A DNA stretch of 17,950 nucleotides from JAHCIE01 sp034431435 (GTDB lineage Bacteria > Chloroflexota > Anaerolineae > Epilineales > JAHCIE01): assembly GCA_034431435.1 (NCBI GenBank), contig DAOUDG010000046.1, positions 1 to 17,950 on the forward strand. Direction: 5' to 3'. The notes beneath the pieces were generated by a model, which worked only from the letters and a program-made list of their open reading frames with translations, had not been told where the DNA came from and searched no databases. A program made the translations under genes and the position numbers. Positions within the stretch are counted from its first letter, which is position 1, and every line of letters begins with the position of its first letter. This document shows, piece after piece, positions 6,599 through 14,547 of this stretch.

Positions 6599-9043
6599 CT
6601 AGCCCCGGACCAGGTCCACCATTGTTACCCCCTCATCCCCCTCGTAGCGGTCGCCCGCCCGAAACGCCTGGACCAGGGGGTGGCTGGCGAGCAGGTCGCG
6701 GGATGCCTTGCGCAAGGCCCCCGTGCCCTTGCCGTGGATGATGCGCACCCGGCTCAGCCCCGCCAGGTAGGCGTCATCGAGGTAGTCCTCGATGAGCCGC
6801 AGCGCCTCCTCAGCGCGCTCGCCCCGCAGGTCCAACTCCGTCTTGACCGCCGCCAGGTCCGACGCTGGCGTGACGTGGATATCCTGGTCCATCCGCACCA
6901 CAGCCTTAGCCGCGTCCAGCGGCTCCAGGCTGCTGAGCGGAACCTTGACCCGCAGCGCCCCTACCTGAACCTCGGCGTTCGAGCCGCTGACGCCAAGCAC
7001 CTCGCCGATGGTGTTGAGGCTCGCCACTCGTACCCGGCTGCCCGGCTCCAGCTCGTCCAGGCCCGGCGCACCCACAGCCGGCGGCGGCGCTTCGGGGGCC
7101 ACGTCGTCGGCCAGCCGCTCCATCCGCTCCATCAGCGTGTTGACCTGGCTGGGGGCGGCCATATCCTTGCGAGCGCGGCGCAACTCGGCGCGCAGCTCAC
7201 GCAACTCCTCGCGCACCAGGTTAAGCTCGGTCTCGGCCTCCTCGCGGGCGCGGTTGATGATGGCGACGCGCTCGCGCTCGGCATCCACCATCTGCCGCTT
7301 GAGGCTGTCCTCAGCCGCCGTGATATCGCGCTGGCGCTTCTCGGCATCGGCGCGGGCGGCGAAGGTGGCCTCGCGCGCCTGCTTTATGTCGCCTAGCATC
7401 GCTTCCAGCGCCACGTCCGACTCGCTGAGCCACTGCCGCGCCCGGTCCAGCACCGGGCCAGCCAGGCCGAGACGCTGGGCGATGGCGAAGGCATTGGAGC
7501 GTCCTGGCAGGCCGATGGTCAACTCGTAGGTCGGCGACAGGGTATCGACGTTGAACTCCACCGAGGCGTTGGCGACGCCGGGCGTGGCGTAGGCGAAAGC
7601 CTTCAATTCCGAGTAGTGGGTCGTCGCCACCACCAGACACTTGCGCTCCAGGAACGTCTCCAGGATGGAGCGCGCCAGCGCCGCCCCCTCGACGGGGTCC
7701 GTGCCCGCGCCCAACTCATCCAGCAGCACCAGCGACCGCGCGTCGGACTGGCGCAGAATCTCGATGATGTTGCTCATGTGGGACGAGAAGGTAGACAGGC
7801 TTTGCTCGATGCTCTGCTCGTCGCCGATATCGGCGTACACGCCGCTGAAGGGCGTCAGACACGAGCCATCGGCGGCCGGAATCTGCATGCCCGCCTGAAC
7901 CATCAGCGACAGCAGGCCAACGGTCTTGAGGGCGACCGTCTTGCCGCCCGTGTTGGGGCCGGTGATGAGCAGGATACGGAAGTCCTCGCCGTCGTAGACA
8001 TCGATGGGCACGACCTTCTCAGGGTCCAGCAGCGGGTGGCGGGCGCGCAGATACTTGAGGCGCGGCCCATTGACCAGCGCGTAGGGGTCCTCTGTCTCCG
8101 CCCCGTCGCCCTGCTTGCGGGCGGCCTTGCGGCGTTCCTCGAAGCTGCGTGTGCGTACCCGCATCAACTCGGGGGCCGTGGCGCGCAACGCGAAGGCGTA
8201 GCGGCCCTTCGCCAGCGCCAGGTCCAGGTCGGCCAGCGCGCCCACCGTCTCGCGCAGGTCGTCGGCGCGGGCCGCCACCTCGCCCGACAATACGCGCAAG
8301 ATGCGCTCGACCTCGCGCTGCTCCTCACTGATGAGTTGTCGCACCCGATTGCCCGCCTCGACCACCGCCAGCGGCTCTACAAAGATGGTTGCGCCCGACG
8401 CCGACACATCGTGGACCAGGCCAGGGATACGGCCCTTGAACTCGGCCTTGATGGGCACGACGAAGCGCCCGTCGCGCTCGGTGATGATGGCGTCTTGCAG
8501 GTACTTGCGGGCGTCGCCTGAGCCGAGCAGCCGGTTCAGCCGCTCCATAACCTGCGAGCGCGCCACCGACAACTCGCGGCGGATGCGCGCCAGGTCGGGG
8601 CTGGCCGTATCGACTACCTCGGCGCTATCGTTGATGGCCTCGGTAATGGCGCGCACCAGGTCGGGCAGCTCGCTCATGCGGCGGGTGACGCGGAACAGCA
8701 ACGGCATCCGCTCGCCGAGCCGCTCGATGTCCTTGCGCAGAAAACGCGCCGCGCGCAGCGTGTCCGACACTTCCAGCAGGTCCGCCGGCGGCAGAACCGC
8801 GCCGATGGTCGCCAGCTTGATGTGGTTACGAATGTCGCGCGCGCCACCCAGCGAGACATCGCCTTTGGCGGCGATCCAGTCTTTGGCCTCGGCCGTCTCC
8901 TGCTGCCGCCGCGCCACCTCGTCGAAGTCGCCGGTCGGCGTCAACGCCAGCGCCAGCTCGCGCCCCGCGCTGAAGGAGGTGTACTGCGCCAGGTGGTCCA
9001 GCACTTTCGGGTATTCCAGAATGCGTAGCGATTTTGGGTTCAT
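6599..9043 (-). CDS. mutS2: Endonuclease MutS2 (MutS-family ATPase with Smr domain)
   Basis: MutS2 proteins bind branched DNA or stalled and collided ribosomes and are not part of classical mismatch repair. Starting at ATG 9043 (MNPKSLRILEYPKVLDHL) the protein is 814 residues, close to the family norm. Walker A is TGPNTGGKT at 361-369, Walker B is LVLLDELGAGTDP near 440, and a charged coiled coil follows (about 530-640). The C-terminal Smr nuclease domain shows LDLRG and HGKGTGALR. An insertion rich in Arg, Lys and Glu lies near 300-325. The frame stays open to 9133, but those codons run through a repeat hairpin, so I reject the longer start. A strong promoter lies at 9164-9192. The chosen ATG has only a poor ribosome-binding site; TTG codons a few residues upstream are alternatives. 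Confidence 0.95.
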   Translation of the reverse strand: MNPKSLRILEYPKVLDHLAQYTSFSAGRELALALTPTGDFDEVARRQQETAEAKDWIAAKGDVSLGGARDIRNHIKLATIGAVLPPADLLEVSDTLRAARFLRKDIERLGERMPLLFRVTRRMSELPDLVRAITEAINDSAEVVDTASPDLARIRRELSVARSQVMERLNRLLGSGDARKYLQDAIITERDGRFVVPIKAEFKGRIPGLVHDVSASGATIFVEPLAVVEAGNRVRQLISEEQREVERILRVLSGEVAARADDLRETVGALADLDLALAKGRYAFALRATAPELMRVRTRSFEERRKAARKQGDGAETEDPYALVNGPRLKYLRARHPLLDPEKVVPIDVYDGEDFRILLITGPNTGGKTVALKTVGLLSLMVQAGMQIPAADGSCLTPFSGVYADIGDEQSIEQSLSTFSSHMSNIIEILRQSDARSLVLLDELGAGTDPVEGAALARSILETFLERKCLVVATTHYSELKAFAYATPGVANASVEFNVDTLSPTYELTIGLPGRSNAFAIAQRLGLAGPVLDRARQWLSESDVALEAMLGDIKQAREATFAARADAEKRQRDITAAEDSLKRQMVDAERERVAIINRAREEAETELNLVREELRELRAELRRARKDMAAPSQVNTLMERMERLADDVAPEAPPPAVGAPGLDELEPGSRVRVASLNTIGEVLGVSGSNAEVQVGALRVKVPLSSLEPLDAAKAVVRMDQDIHVTPASDLAAVKTELDLRGERAEEALRLIEDYLDDAYLAGLSRVRIIHGKGTGALRKASRDLLASHPLVQAFRAGDRYEGDEGVTMVDLVRG

Positions 9044-9081
9044 GAGCTGCAATAGTTCCAACTCGTTCCGATGGTGTGGCC

Positions 9082-9139
9082 CGTGAAACGTGAAACGTGA
9101 AACGTGACAACACTCGCGTGGCTCACGTTTCACGTTTCA
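9082..9139 (-). repeat. Heptamer repeat forming a 17-bp hairpin in the mutS2 leader
   Basis: Three full copies and one partial copy of CGTGAAA (9082-9107) are followed, after a 15-base loop, by the inverted copies at 9123-9139. TGAAACGTGAAACGTGA pairs perfectly with its complement over 17 bp. Because the arms are periodic, the pairing can shift by 7 bases. It lies between the predicted mutS2 transcript start and the ATG. Confidence 0.85.
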
Positions 9140-9163
9140 GGCATCACGTAGCGTTCAACGACA

Positions 9164-9192
9164 ATTCTAGGGTCAGCCCGAACCCGTGTCAA
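9164..9192 (-). promoter_or_regulatory. Sigma-70 promoter for mutS2
   Basis: On the minus strand TTGACA (9187-9192, perfect consensus) and TAGAAT (9164-9169, five of six) are separated by exactly 17 bp. The transcript would start near 9157 and carry a leader of about 115 bases containing the repeat hairpin before the ATG at 9043. Confidence 0.7.
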
Positions 9193-9477
9193 AGGGCGTT
9201 TGGGCTATCTTCGGGCCTTGCTTATCCTCCAAATGGAGGACGCCGCTAGCCTGGCAGCCAGACAAGTTGACGCAGGGCTATATTTCGCTTAACCTTCTGA
9301 CAAGCCTACTCGCCAGGGGATGGGGTTCGAGTGCCTACGCTCAATTGGACGAAGTATCTTCGCTATCGAGCCGCTCTACGCGGCTTCGATTCTGGCCCTG
9401 TTGGAGAACATAGTCCAGTATTCGACCGAACGATACTTCGACACCGAAACCGGACGGCATCGACGACTGGCCTCTGA
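9193..9477. other. Non-coding spacer upstream of mutS2 with several palindromes
   Basis: I see no credible gene in this stretch, which looks less GC-rich than its surroundings. It contains short palindromes: TCCTCCA-aa-TGGAGGA at 9225-9240 and CTGGCAGCCAG at 9251-9261. A nested pair is also present, with CGAAGTATC (9350-9358) complementary to GATACTTCG (9432-9440) and enclosing an ATCGAGCCGC hairpin at 9365-9390 that has one bulged base. The function is unknown. It could be a decayed gene or a small structured repeat element. Confidence 0.5.
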
Positions 9478-10374
9478 CTACTGCCCTCTCACTGCTATCT
9501 TCCCCCACCGCACAATGACCCCCCGCTCCTCGGCCGGCGTCTGCGCCGCCGTCTCCAATATCATCAGCAACGCCGTGATGCCGCCCTCGACCGGCCACGC
9601 TGCCAGCATCTCATCGAGCGCGGCGGTGACGGGGGCTGCGACCGTCCCAACCATGGGCAGCAGCCGACTACTCTGGCGCACCTCGCCGTTGAGCAACTCC
9701 CCCGTCAGCCGCACGCGACGCGGCCGTGCGCCACGCTCCCCCAGCCGTACCCGCAGGTCGCGGGCCTGGAGGGCAGCCAGGGAACGCAGGCGGAAGCTCT
9801 CGTACACCGGATTGGGGAAGAGTTGGCGCGACCCTTCGCGCAGCGTGGCGTGCCGGGGCGTGAGGGGGCGGGCCGCCTCACCCAGAACCAGCCGCTGGGC
9901 ATGCCGCGCCGCCAGCCCGAAGCGCGCCGAGACGATCGCAGATGGCAGCGCGGCCAGGTCGCCCAGGGTCACGACTCCGCCGTCCCGAAGGGCGCGCCGC
10001 GTCTCGCCGTCGAGCGGAATAACCTCCAGCGACAGGGGCGCCAGACGCGCCGCGCCAGTTCCCGGTTCCCAGACAACCGCCGTGCCCGGAGGCGCGTGCT
10101 GCGCGGCCAGGCGCGCCGCGAAGGGCGTGTCGGCGATGGCGACCGATGGCCGCGCGTGAGCCACATTCGCCACGGCCTTCGCCAGCAACCGCGCCAGCGC
10201 CAGCCCGTCGCCGTAATGCGCTTCCAGCGTCGCGACATCCACCCAGGCCTGGCCGGAGCCGGGTGTCTCGACCGCCGGCGAGAAGCCCTCCAGCGCGTCG
10301 AGGCAGGCGGCCCACAGGCGCGGCCGCTGCTCGATGTTCACCCCATCCCCCATCAGCACACACGCGACGCGCAC
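9478..10374 (-). CDS. Y-family DNA polymerase-like protein, ImuB type, catalytically degenerate and N-terminally short
   Basis: The 298 residues match the middle and C-terminal parts of Y-family polymerases. FSPAVETPGSGQAWVDV corresponds to the palm segment that normally reads S-x-D-E-A-x-L-D. ADTPFAARLAA is followed by a helix-hairpin-helix-like thumb (VVTLGDLAALPSAIVSARFG), then a little-finger-like region. The catalytic Asp-Glu pair is Gly-Gln here, and the first palm strand with the other catalytic Asp is absent, so polymerization is unlikely. ImuB proteins act as non-catalytic adaptors in mutagenic repair. Start: GTG 10374, behind a strong AAAGGAGAG site; a longer frame to 10437 crosses the promoter and is rejected. 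No imuA or dnaE2 is adjacent. The exact subfamily is uncertain because ImuB is usually longer. Confidence 0.75.
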   Translation of the reverse strand: MRVACVLMGDGVNIEQRPRLWAACLDALEGFSPAVETPGSGQAWVDVATLEAHYGDGLALARLLAKAVANVAHARPSVAIADTPFAARLAAQHAPPGTAVVWEPGTGAARLAPLSLEVIPLDGETRRALRDGGVVTLGDLAALPSAIVSARFGLAARHAQRLVLGEAARPLTPRHATLREGSRQLFPNPVYESFRLRSLAALQARDLRVRLGERGARPRRVRLTGELLNGEVRQSSRLLPMVGTVAAPVTAALDEMLAAWPVEGGITALLMILETAAQTPAEERGVIVRWGKIAVRGQ

Positions 10375-10414
10375 CCGGCCCTCTCCTTTGTCCACGCCCG
10401 GTAAACCCGCTTCC

Positions 10415-10444
10415 ATTATACCCGAACACGTGTTCACATGTCAA
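10415..10444 (-). promoter_or_regulatory. Consensus promoter with LexA-type operator, upstream of the ImuB-like gene
   Basis: The minus strand shows TTGACA (10439-10444) and TATAAT (10415-10420), both perfect consensus hexamers, 18 bp apart. Within the spacer sits the palindrome GAACACGTGTTC (10424-10435). This has the GAAC-N4-GTTC form bound by LexA in Bacillus and actinobacteria, with R-N-R-Y in the centre. A repressor bound there would block RNA polymerase directly. Confidence 0.7.
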
Positions 10445-10460
10445 TGCCGCGCGTCATCGC

Positions 10461-11795
10461 TCACAGGGCGCGAACGGCCGGCGCGCGGAAGAAGATGAAC
10501 ACGGCGTATATCAGGCTCAGCAGCGCGCCCAGGGTAATCGCCAGCGGCGCGCCGATGCGCTCAGCCAGCCATCCCATGAACAGGCTCCCAATGGGCATGA
10601 AGCCGAAGAACACCAGCATATAGATGGATAGCACGCGCCCGCGCAGATGATCCGGCACGGTCGATTGGATGAGGGTGTTGGTCAGCGCGCCCTGGCTGAC
10701 CATCGACCAGCCCGCCACGACCAGAGCCGCCAGCGAGAGAGGTAGCCAGCGCGACGCGGCCAGCGCTATCAGCGCAAGGGGGAAAACTATGTTGCTCACC
10801 GTCAACAGCTTACCCTTCGCCCGAAAGTTGCCCAGCGACGCCAGGGTCAGGGCCGCGACGACGGCTCCCACACCGGTGGCGCTCATCAGCAGGCCGTAGC
10901 CGGTCGCGCCCAGCCCCAGCACATCGCCCGCGAAGACCGGCATCAGCGTACCGTAGGATAGGACGAACAGGCTCGATACCGCCAGCAGCGAGATGAGGGC
11001 GAGAATCGTCGTGTTGGTGCGGACGTAGTTCAGTCCCACGGCCGCTGTCTTCCACACCGAATCATGGTGCTGGGATGGGGTATGGGCGGGCAGCCGCATC
11101 ATTGCCAGGGCGACCAGCACCGCCGCGAAGGACAGGCCATTGAGGAAGAAGGCCATCGCCACACCCGTCAATCCCACCAGGATGCCTGCCATCGCCGGCC
11201 CCACCACCCGCGCCACATTGAAGGCAGTCGAGTTGAGGGCGATGGCATTCATCAGGTCCTCGCGCGAGGCCAGGTCGATGGTGATGGCCTGACGCGCCGG
11301 CGCATCAATGGCGTTCACCATGCCCAACAGCACAGCCAGCACGACGACCTGCCATACCTGGATCAGATTCGCAACCACCAGCGCCGCCAGGACGAAGGCC
11401 AGCAGCATCGACATCGCCTGGGTGAGGTACAGAATCGTCCGCTTGTTGTAGCGATCCACCCATACCCCACCTGGAATCGATAGCACGAAGGCCGGCATCG
11501 ACGACGCGAAGCTCACCACGCCGAGCAGCAGCGACGAGCCGGTCAGTTGGTACACCAGCCAGCTCTGCGCCACGATCTGCATCCACGTCCCCACCAGGGA
11601 GACGAGATTGCCCAGCCAGAATAGACGGAAGTTACGATGCCGCAGCGCGGCGAAGGTGCGCGGCGTACGCATCCCCGTCGCGACCTGGACGTTACTGCGG
11701 CCAGAGGCTGCCAGGTCGGCGTCCTCGCGGTGATCAATGGCCGGGCCCCCGTCGGGGGCCGCCGAGTCTGGCGCGGCCGAGGCGGATGTTGACAT
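10461..11795 (-). CDS. MFS transporter, MFS_3 (EntS-like) family
   Basis: This 444-residue major facilitator has a hydrophilic N-terminal tail of about 50 residues and then RHRNFRLFWLGNLVSLVGTWMQ, the typical opening of the MFS_3 family, which includes enterobactin exporter EntS. Motif A-like GGVWVDRYNKRTIL is at about 109-122. Ten to twelve hydrophobic helices follow, with DHLRGRVLSIYMLVFFGFMPIG near the C-terminus, also typical. It is probably a proton-driven exporter at the cytoplasmic membrane; the substrate cannot be told. The start ATG 11795 follows GGAATGGAGAG. The frame remains open upstream to 12080, but the extra 95 residues are low-complexity and Arg/Pro-rich and are rejected. No siderophore genes are nearby. 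Confidence 0.9.
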   Translation of the reverse strand: MSTSASAAPDSAAPDGGPAIDHREDADLAASGRSNVQVATGMRTPRTFAALRHRNFRLFWLGNLVSLVGTWMQIVAQSWLVYQLTGSSLLLGVVSFASSMPAFVLSIPGGVWVDRYNKRTILYLTQAMSMLLAFVLAALVVANLIQVWQVVVLAVLLGMVNAIDAPARQAITIDLASREDLMNAIALNSTAFNVARVVGPAMAGILVGLTGVAMAFFLNGLSFAAVLVALAMMRLPAHTPSQHHDSVWKTAAVGLNYVRTNTTILALISLLAVSSLFVLSYGTLMPVFAGDVLGLGATGYGLLMSATGVGAVVAALTLASLGNFRAKGKLLTVSNIVFPLALIALAASRWLPLSLAALVVAGWSMVSQGALTNTLIQSTVPDHLRGRVLSIYMLVFFGFMPIGSLFMGWLAERIGAPLAITLGALLSLIYAVFIFFRAPAVRAL

Positions 11796-12050
11796 GGACT
11801 CTCCATTCCACGGCGTTTCTAGTACAATAGGGCTATGGGTGTGCCGGGGCCTCGGCCAGAGGCGCGCCGCGTGACAGCAGGCCCAGACGGCGCGGCGCAC
11901 CCCGTAGGCCCGCGTGGAGAGCGCCCAGGCAATGGCGCAGGTCATTCCAGGTTGGGTGACCGCCGACTTCGTCACCGGGCAGATAGTGGCCGGCGGCGGC
12001 GGAACGAACGTGTGGCGTCGTGGGGCGACGGAGGCAGGGTTGACCCCGAG

Positions 12051-12080
12051 ATTATACGCCGACGCCCCGCGCCGGGGCAA
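12051..12080 (-). promoter_or_regulatory. Possible promoter for the MFS transporter gene
   Basis: On the minus strand TTGCCC (12075-12080) and a perfect TATAAT (12051-12056) are spaced 18 bp. The transcript would carry a leader of roughly 250 bases before the ATG at 11795, which is long, so another start closer to the gene is possible. Confidence 0.35.
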
Positions 12081-12119
12081 AACCCGGCCGGCCCCGCCAT
12101 GACATAATGGCGACGCGCC

Positions 12120-12148
12120 TTGTGCTTCTGTCGCTAGCCTGCTATACT
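12120..12148 (+). promoter_or_regulatory. Promoter for the sensor kinase/response regulator operon
   Basis: TTGTGC (12120-12125) and TATACT (12143-12148) are separated by 17 bp, and TGC before the -10 makes it an extended -10. The transcript start near 12155 supports the ATG at 12203 as the kinase start and excludes the in-frame ATG at 12107, which lies upstream of the promoter. Confidence 0.55.
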
Positions 12149-12202
12149 AGTGAGTGGTACGTATCGCACGGCCGTGGGAGCCGCCAAGCCGGAGCTGCCA
12201 AC

Positions 12203-13747
12203 ATGTCTGTCCCGCCTCGCACGCGCCCTATCGAGCTAGTCGAGCGCCTGCGGTGGGGTTTGCCCATCTTCATCTTCCTCTTTGTCGTCTTCCACCAGTT
12301 ATTCACGCTGGACTGGATAGACCCTCTCCCGATGCCGATTCGCTTTATCGCCGGTCTGCTCGTCTACGGTCTCATCGGCCCGCTGATGACCTGGTGGGTG
12401 CTCACCTGGATTGCCGACCATCTACGCGAGCAGCAGCGCATCGAGCAGCAGATGCGCGAGCGCGAGCAGTACCTCGCCAGCATCACCACGGCTTCCTCCG
12501 ACGCCATCATGAGCGTCGATACCTGTGGCTGTATCCAGTCCTGGAACCAGGGCGCACAGACCATCTTCGGCTGGACAGCCGACGAGATTCTCGGCCAGAG
12601 CATGGATATGCTGGTGCCGGCCGAGCGCCAGGCACGGGGCGAGCCGGCCAACATTCTCGCCACCGTGGCGCAGCGCGGCGCTGTCAGCCACTACGAGACC
12701 GAGTGGGTGCGCAAGGATGGCCGCCGCCTCGTCGTCGACGTCACGGGCAATGTCCTGACCGATGCGACGGGGCAGCAGATTGGCAGCGCAACCATCATCC
12801 GCGACACTACCGCCCGCAAGCGCGCCGAGGAGCAGGTGCGCCAGCTCAACCGTGAGCTGGAACAGCGCGTCGACAAGCGCACCCGCCAGCTGCACATGGC
12901 TCTCCAACAGTTGCAGGGTCGCGCCGACGAGCTGGAGCGCGCCAACGAAGAACTCACCGAGCTCGACCGCCTCAAGTCCGAGTTCGTCTCGATGGTCAGC
13001 CACGAGTTGCGTGCGCCCCTGACCAACATCAACGGCTCGGTCGAACTGCTGGTAAGCGACAACGGCCTGGCGCCAGGGCAGCGGGCCATGCTCCACATCA
13101 TCCGCGAGCAGACCCAGCGCCTGACGCGCCTCGTCCAGGGCATCCTCAATGTCTCACGCATCGAGGCCGGCCGGCTGACCTTGCGCCAGGAACCGCTGGA
13201 TGTCGCCTATGTGCTTACCCGCGTCGCCACGAACACGCGCGGCGTGACGCCACGCGATATCGAGGTTGACCTGCCAGCTTATCCCCTCATGGCCTGGGCC
13301 GACCAGGACCGTGTCGAGGAGGTACTGGTCAACCTGGTGGACAATGCCCTAAAATACTCGCCTCCCGATGCGCCGGTGCGGCTGGCAGGCTACAACGCGG
13401 CGCATCAGGTCGTCGTTGCTGTCAGTGACAACGGCATTGGCATTCCACCCGATCAGCTTGAGCGGATTTTCGAGAAGTTCCATCGCCTGGAGCAGGGCGA
13501 CAATCGTGAAACCTACGGCCACGGCCTTGGCCTGTACATCGCCCGTGGTCTGGTTCAGGCCCTCGGTGGACGCATGTGGGCCGAAAGCACGCCGGGACGC
13601 GGCTCCACCTTCTACTTCACCCTGCCCCAGGCCTACGCCAGCGACGGCCCGCCCGGCGCGAGCCGGTCCGCCGATGGCCTGCCGTGGCCGGCGGACGCTG
13701 CGCCCCCAGCGCTGGACGAGATGCCGTCGCTACGGAGCGCGCCATGA
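12203..13747 (+). CDS. Membrane PAS sensor histidine kinase
   Basis: The 514-residue protein has two N-terminal membrane helices (about 18-36 and 45-70) with almost no periplasmic loop, so it probably senses in the membrane or cytoplasm. A PAS domain follows (about 88-203, including WNQGAQTIFGWTADEILGQ), then a long coiled coil (204-258). The HisKA domain has phospho-acceptor H267 in FVSMVSHELRAPL. The ATPase domain shows the N box (NLVDNALKYSPP), G1 (SDNGIGIP), F box (IFEKFHRL) and G2 (GHGLGLYIA). All kinase motifs look intact. GGAGCTGCC precedes the ATG. The stop overlaps the start of the response regulator gene by ATGA. The signal is unknown; nothing in the PAS domain marks a heme or flavin site beyond a Cys-Gly-Cys at 108-110. 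Confidence 0.93.
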   Translation: MSVPPRTRPIELVERLRWGLPIFIFLFVVFHQLFTLDWIDPLPMPIRFIAGLLVYGLIGPLMTWWVLTWIADHLREQQRIEQQMREREQYLASITTASSDAIMSVDTCGCIQSWNQGAQTIFGWTADEILGQSMDMLVPAERQARGEPANILATVAQRGAVSHYETEWVRKDGRRLVVDVTGNVLTDATGQQIGSATIIRDTTARKRAEEQVRQLNRELEQRVDKRTRQLHMALQQLQGRADELERANEELTELDRLKSEFVSMVSHELRAPLTNINGSVELLVSDNGLAPGQRAMLHIIREQTQRLTRLVQGILNVSRIEAGRLTLRQEPLDVAYVLTRVATNTRGVTPRDIEVDLPAYPLMAWADQDRVEEVLVNLVDNALKYSPPDAPVRLAGYNAAHQVVVAVSDNGIGIPPDQLERIFEKFHRLEQGDNRETYGHGLGLYIARGLVQALGGRMWAESTPGRGSTFYFTLPQAYASDGPPGASRSADGLPWPADAAPPALDEMPSLRSAP

Positions 13748-14448
13748 ACCATCGCGAGCCGGCCACCGTGCTCGTCGTCGACGACGACACGACCCTGCTG
13801 CTGCTGCTGCGCCAGGCGCTGGAAAGGGCGGGCTACGGCGTCGTGACGGCCACCCACGGCCTCACCGGCCTGCAGCAAATGTACGAGCACCGCCCCGACC
13901 TCATCATTCTTGACGTGATGATGCCTCGCATGGACGGCTGGGAAACCGTCTCTCGCATCCGCGAGATGTCCCAGGTCCCCGTCATCATGCTCACCGCGAA
14001 GGATGAGGAGGCCGACAAGATTCGCGGCTTCAGCGCGGGCATCGACGACTATGTGACCAAACCCTTCAGCTTTGCCGAACTGACGGCGCGCGTCGGCGCG
14101 GTCCTGCATCGCACCCGCAATGGCAGCCCGCCGCACGCCAATCACACCTACACTGTCGGCGACCTGATCGTCGATCTAGCGCAGCGGCGCGTCAGTAAGC
14201 GCGGCGAGTTGCTCAGCCTCACGCCCACCGAGTACAAGCTGCTGGCCGTACTGGTGGAAAACGCCCCGCGCGTCCTGTCTCGCGAACAATTGCTGTCCCA
14301 GGTGTGGGGTGAGGCCTACCTCGGCGACACCGACTACATCAAGCGCTACATCTGGTATCTGCGCCAAAAGATCGAGGACGACCCCGCCAACCCCGAGTAC
14401 GTCATCACCGACCGGGGATTTGGCTACTCATTCCGTCGTGACGACTGA
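13744..14448 (+). CDS. OmpR/PhoB-type response regulator
   Basis: This 234-residue two-domain DNA-binding regulator has a receiver domain at 7-122. Its acidic pocket is D13-D15, the phospho-acceptor is D57 in LIILDVMMPRMDGWE, with T84 and K106. A winged-helix Trans_reg_C domain (about 135-232) shows LTPTEYKLLAVLVENAPRVL and the C-terminal ITDRGFGYSF hairpin. The ATG at 13744 overlaps the kinase stop (ATGA), so kinase and regulator are co-translated and form a cognate pair. The target genes are not evident. A hairpin follows about 20 bases after the stop. Confidence 0.94.
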   Translation: MNHREPATVLVVDDDTTLLLLLRQALERAGYGVVTATHGLTGLQQMYEHRPDLIILDVMMPRMDGWETVSRIREMSQVPVIMLTAKDEEADKIRGFSAGIDDYVTKPFSFAELTARVGAVLHRTRNGSPPHANHTYTVGDLIVDLAQRRVSKRGELLSLTPTEYKLLAVLVENAPRVLSREQLLSQVWGEAYLGDTDYIKRYIWYLRQKIEDDPANPEYVITDRGFGYSFRRDD

Positions 14449-14466
14449 CCAGGGATCAACGACCGA

Positions 14467-14493
14467 GGGCTAATTCCCCGTCCCCATTAGCCC
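14467..14493 (+). terminator. Hairpin after the two-component operon
   Basis: GGGCTAAT and ATTAGCCC pair perfectly over 8 bp with an 11-base pyrimidine-rich loop, 18 bases after the response-regulator stop. The following CCCGTCTTT has only a weak U-run, so termination may be incomplete. Confidence 0.45.
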
Positions 14494-14547
14494 CCGTCTT
14501 TCCGTCCGTAGTCCGTCATCCCATGCTAGGCTGCCTGGTACGATGCC

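Larger units (their letters stand above)
11796..12202. other. Divergent intergenic region between MFS gene and sensor kinase gene
   Basis: This stretch separates the minus-strand and plus-strand halves of the window. I see no credible gene in it. It carries two opposed promoter candidates (12051-12080 minus and 12120-12148 plus). It also has a GC hairpin, GCCCCG-CGC-CGGGGC, at about 12064-12078 that overlaps the minus-strand -35. The remainder (11830-12040) shows nothing recognisable. Confidence 0.6.

Noticed and set aside
6708..6715. TTGCGCAA palindrome resembling the Crp/Fnr box
   Set aside because: It lacks the 4-base spacer and lies inside the mutS2 coding sequence.
9044..9133. N-terminal extension of MutS2
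   Set aside because: It is encoded by the heptamer repeat hairpin, and the family start fits MNPKSLRILEYPKVL at 9043.
9082..9139. Possible CRISPR-like or satellite array
   Set aside because: The units are only 7 bases with no spacers; it is a short tandem and inverted repeat.
11796..12080. N-terminal extension of the MFS transporter
   Set aside because: The extra 95 residues are Arg/Pro-rich and unlike the family, and a good ribosome-binding site precedes the ATG at 11795.
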